Shown here in pieces: positions 11,723-12,898 of a DNA stretch of 12,898 nt. The translations under genes were made by a program, and so were the position numbers. Source of the DNA: Anaerolineae bacterium. GTDB lineage: Bacteria > Chloroflexota > Anaerolineae > B4-G1. A model generated the notes under the pieces. It was not told the DNA's origin, did not search any database, and was given only the letters and a program-made list of their open reading frames with translations. Positions within the stretch are counted from its first letter, which is position 1. Each line of letters starts with the position of its first letter. The DNA is taken from NCBI GenBank assembly GCA_030612585.1, contig JAUWNP010000123.1, positions 1 to 12,898 of the forward strand. Reading direction: 5' to 3'.

Positions 11723-12898
11723 ATGCCTATCAAAGTTCCGTGGCTCAAGGGGGTTTTCCCCGCCCTCGTCACCCCCTTCGTCAGGAAGACGGAGGAGGTG
11801 GACGAGGAAGCCTACCGCCGCCTCATCCGCTCTTGTCTGTCGAACGTGGACGGGCTGGTCACCAGCGGCACGACAGGCGAGTTCCCCTACCTCACTCGTG
11901 AGGAACAGCGGCGGCTCGTCGTCATCGGCGTGGAGGAGGCGGGAGGCAAGCCGGTTGTCGCTGGTTGTGGTGCTTCATCCACCCAGGAGGCGCTCGCTCT
12001 CGCCCGCGACGCCAAAGAAGCAGGCGCGGCGGCGGCGCTCATCGTCACTCCCTACTTCCTCCACCCCTCCGACAAGGGGGTCTACCAGCACTTCTACGAC
12101 ATCGCCACCACCGTGGATCTGCCCATCATCCTCTACAACATCCCCCAGGTGATGGACCGCTACCTGCCGCGCACTGTCGTTGAGGACCTGGCCGACCTGC
12201 CGAATGTCGTCGGCCTCAAGGACTCCTCCGGCAACCTGACTTACACGATGGAATTGCTGGAGTACGTAAGCGACCGTATAGACATCTTCGTCGGCCACGA
12301 CGAGGTCGTGCTGCCTGCGCTGGCCGGCGGCGTGAGCGGCATGATCCTGGCCAGCGCTCAGGTCTACCCGGAGGTGTGGCAGGAGGTCATCCGGTTGACC
12401 GGCGAGGGGAAACTAGCGGAGGCCCGTGCCCTCCAGCGCAGCGTGCAGAAACTTTCGCGCATCTTCTGCCGGTACGGCGGGGGCGTGGCGGTGAAGGCGG
12501 CACTCAAGATGATGGGGCTTGATATGGGGCCGCCACGCAAACCTCTCAAGGCTGTCGGCGGGGCGCTCATCCACGAGACCCGCGCCGAAATCCGCCTCGA
12601 ACTGGAGAAACTGGGCAAGATACCGGTCGAGGAGACACCCTTCGAGTACCTCGACGGCCCGCTCGCAGAACGCTTCGGCGACCTGGAGATCACGCCGGAG
12701 ACTATCGCCTCACACGACATGCGTATCGGCAGTGGAACGGCTGGCGAGGGGTTGAACAAGGTCCAGATTGACCTCATCGCCGGGGGCAAGGAGACGGTGC
12801 TGGGCGATGCCTACGCGCTGCAACTGACCTACCCGCTGCACGGGCGCGAGGCGCTGACGACCATCCTGGAACCGGCGCTCACCGTGCGCCCCGCCACG
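11723..12898 (+). CDS. DapA/NAL-superfamily aldolase fused to a Fae-like domain (3' truncated)
   Basis: 392 residues are visible and the frame is still open at the window edge. Residues 1-300 are a TIM-barrel Schiff-base lyase of the dihydrodipicolinate synthase/N-acetylneuraminate lyase superfamily. GTTGE is at 49-53, TPYF at 109-112, the YNIP tyrosine is Y138 and the Schiff-base lysine is K166 in VVGLKDSSGN. The arginine that binds the substrate carboxylate in true DapA (R138 of E. coli) is V143, so lysine-pathway activity is doubtful. After a linker, residues 334-392 resemble formaldehyde-activating enzyme: IGSGTAGEGLNKVQIDL then HGREALTTILEPAL and VRPAT. The Fae active-site histidine (AHIDL) appears as Gln348 (VQIDL). 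Fae couples formaldehyde to tetrahydromethanopterin; whether this domain does anything similar is unknown. AAGGAGGT stands five bases before the ATG. It is divergent from the restriction-modification operon. Confidence 0.82.
   Translation, partial: MPIKVPWLKGVFPALVTPFVRKTEEVDEEAYRRLIRSCLSNVDGLVTSGTTGEFPYLTREEQRRLVVIGVEEAGGKPVVAGCGASSTQEALALARDAKEAGAAAALIVTPYFLHPSDKGVYQHFYDIATTVDLPIILYNIPQVMDRYLPRTVVEDLADLPNVVGLKDSSGNLTYTMELLEYVSDRIDIFVGHDEVVLPALAGGVSGMILASAQVYPEVWQEVIRLTGEGKLAEARALQRSVQKLSRIFCRYGGGVAVKAALKMMGLDMGPPRKPLKAVGGALIHETRAEIRLELEKLGKIPVEETPFEYLDGPLAERFGDLEITPETIASHDMRIGSGTAGEGLNKVQIDLIAGGKETVLGDAYALQLTYPLHGREALTTILEPALTVRPAT

Overview
The window is 12.9 kb of GC-rich bacterial DNA, apart from one cassette at 9360-11543 that is close to 50 % GC in the rows I counted. 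Proline/threonine-rich lipoprotein linkers, GTG/TTG starts with strong AGGAGG-type ribosome sites and period-7 intergenic repeats suggest Chloroflexota (Anaerolineae-like). That assignment is an inference; there is no rRNA or other taxonomic marker. TGA is a normal stop here (it ends the site-2 protease, the 146-aa gene and thpR), so the standard code applies. No tRNA, rRNA, CRISPR array, transposase or integrase was seen, and no gap between genes exceeds 300 bases.

Left part (1-3921): the end of a class I aminotransferase and proC run rightward. Converging on them is a two-gene leftward operon, a site-2 protease followed by a small RmlC-like cupin, with a good promoter. Next comes a leftward Mut7-C RNase-like gene, divergent from the following gene.

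Middle part (4009-7690): an Amt-like membrane protein that has lost both pore histidines; a lipoprotein with four tandem 81-87-aa domains behind a strikingly self-complementary leader; a convincing terminator; and a type II toxin-antitoxin pair whose MazF toxin carries an in-frame stop.

Right part (7706-12898): five leftward genes in tight succession. In transcription order they are a SPPY-type DNA methyltransferase, an NgoMIV-family restriction enzyme (predicted site GCCGGC), thpR (2H RNA phosphodiesterase), an unrecognised 146-aa protein and a SLOG/TIGR00725-type protein. They start from a near-consensus promoter with a palindrome over its -35 box. Divergent from them is a DapA-family gene whose C-terminus runs into a domain resembling formaldehyde-activating enzyme (Fae). 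It is cut off by the window edge and is the most unusual protein here.

A cross-cutting feature is a set of degenerate tandem repeats with a strict 7-base period in at least four intergenic regions. Each has a different consensus, and each touches stop codons, a promoter or a ribosome site.
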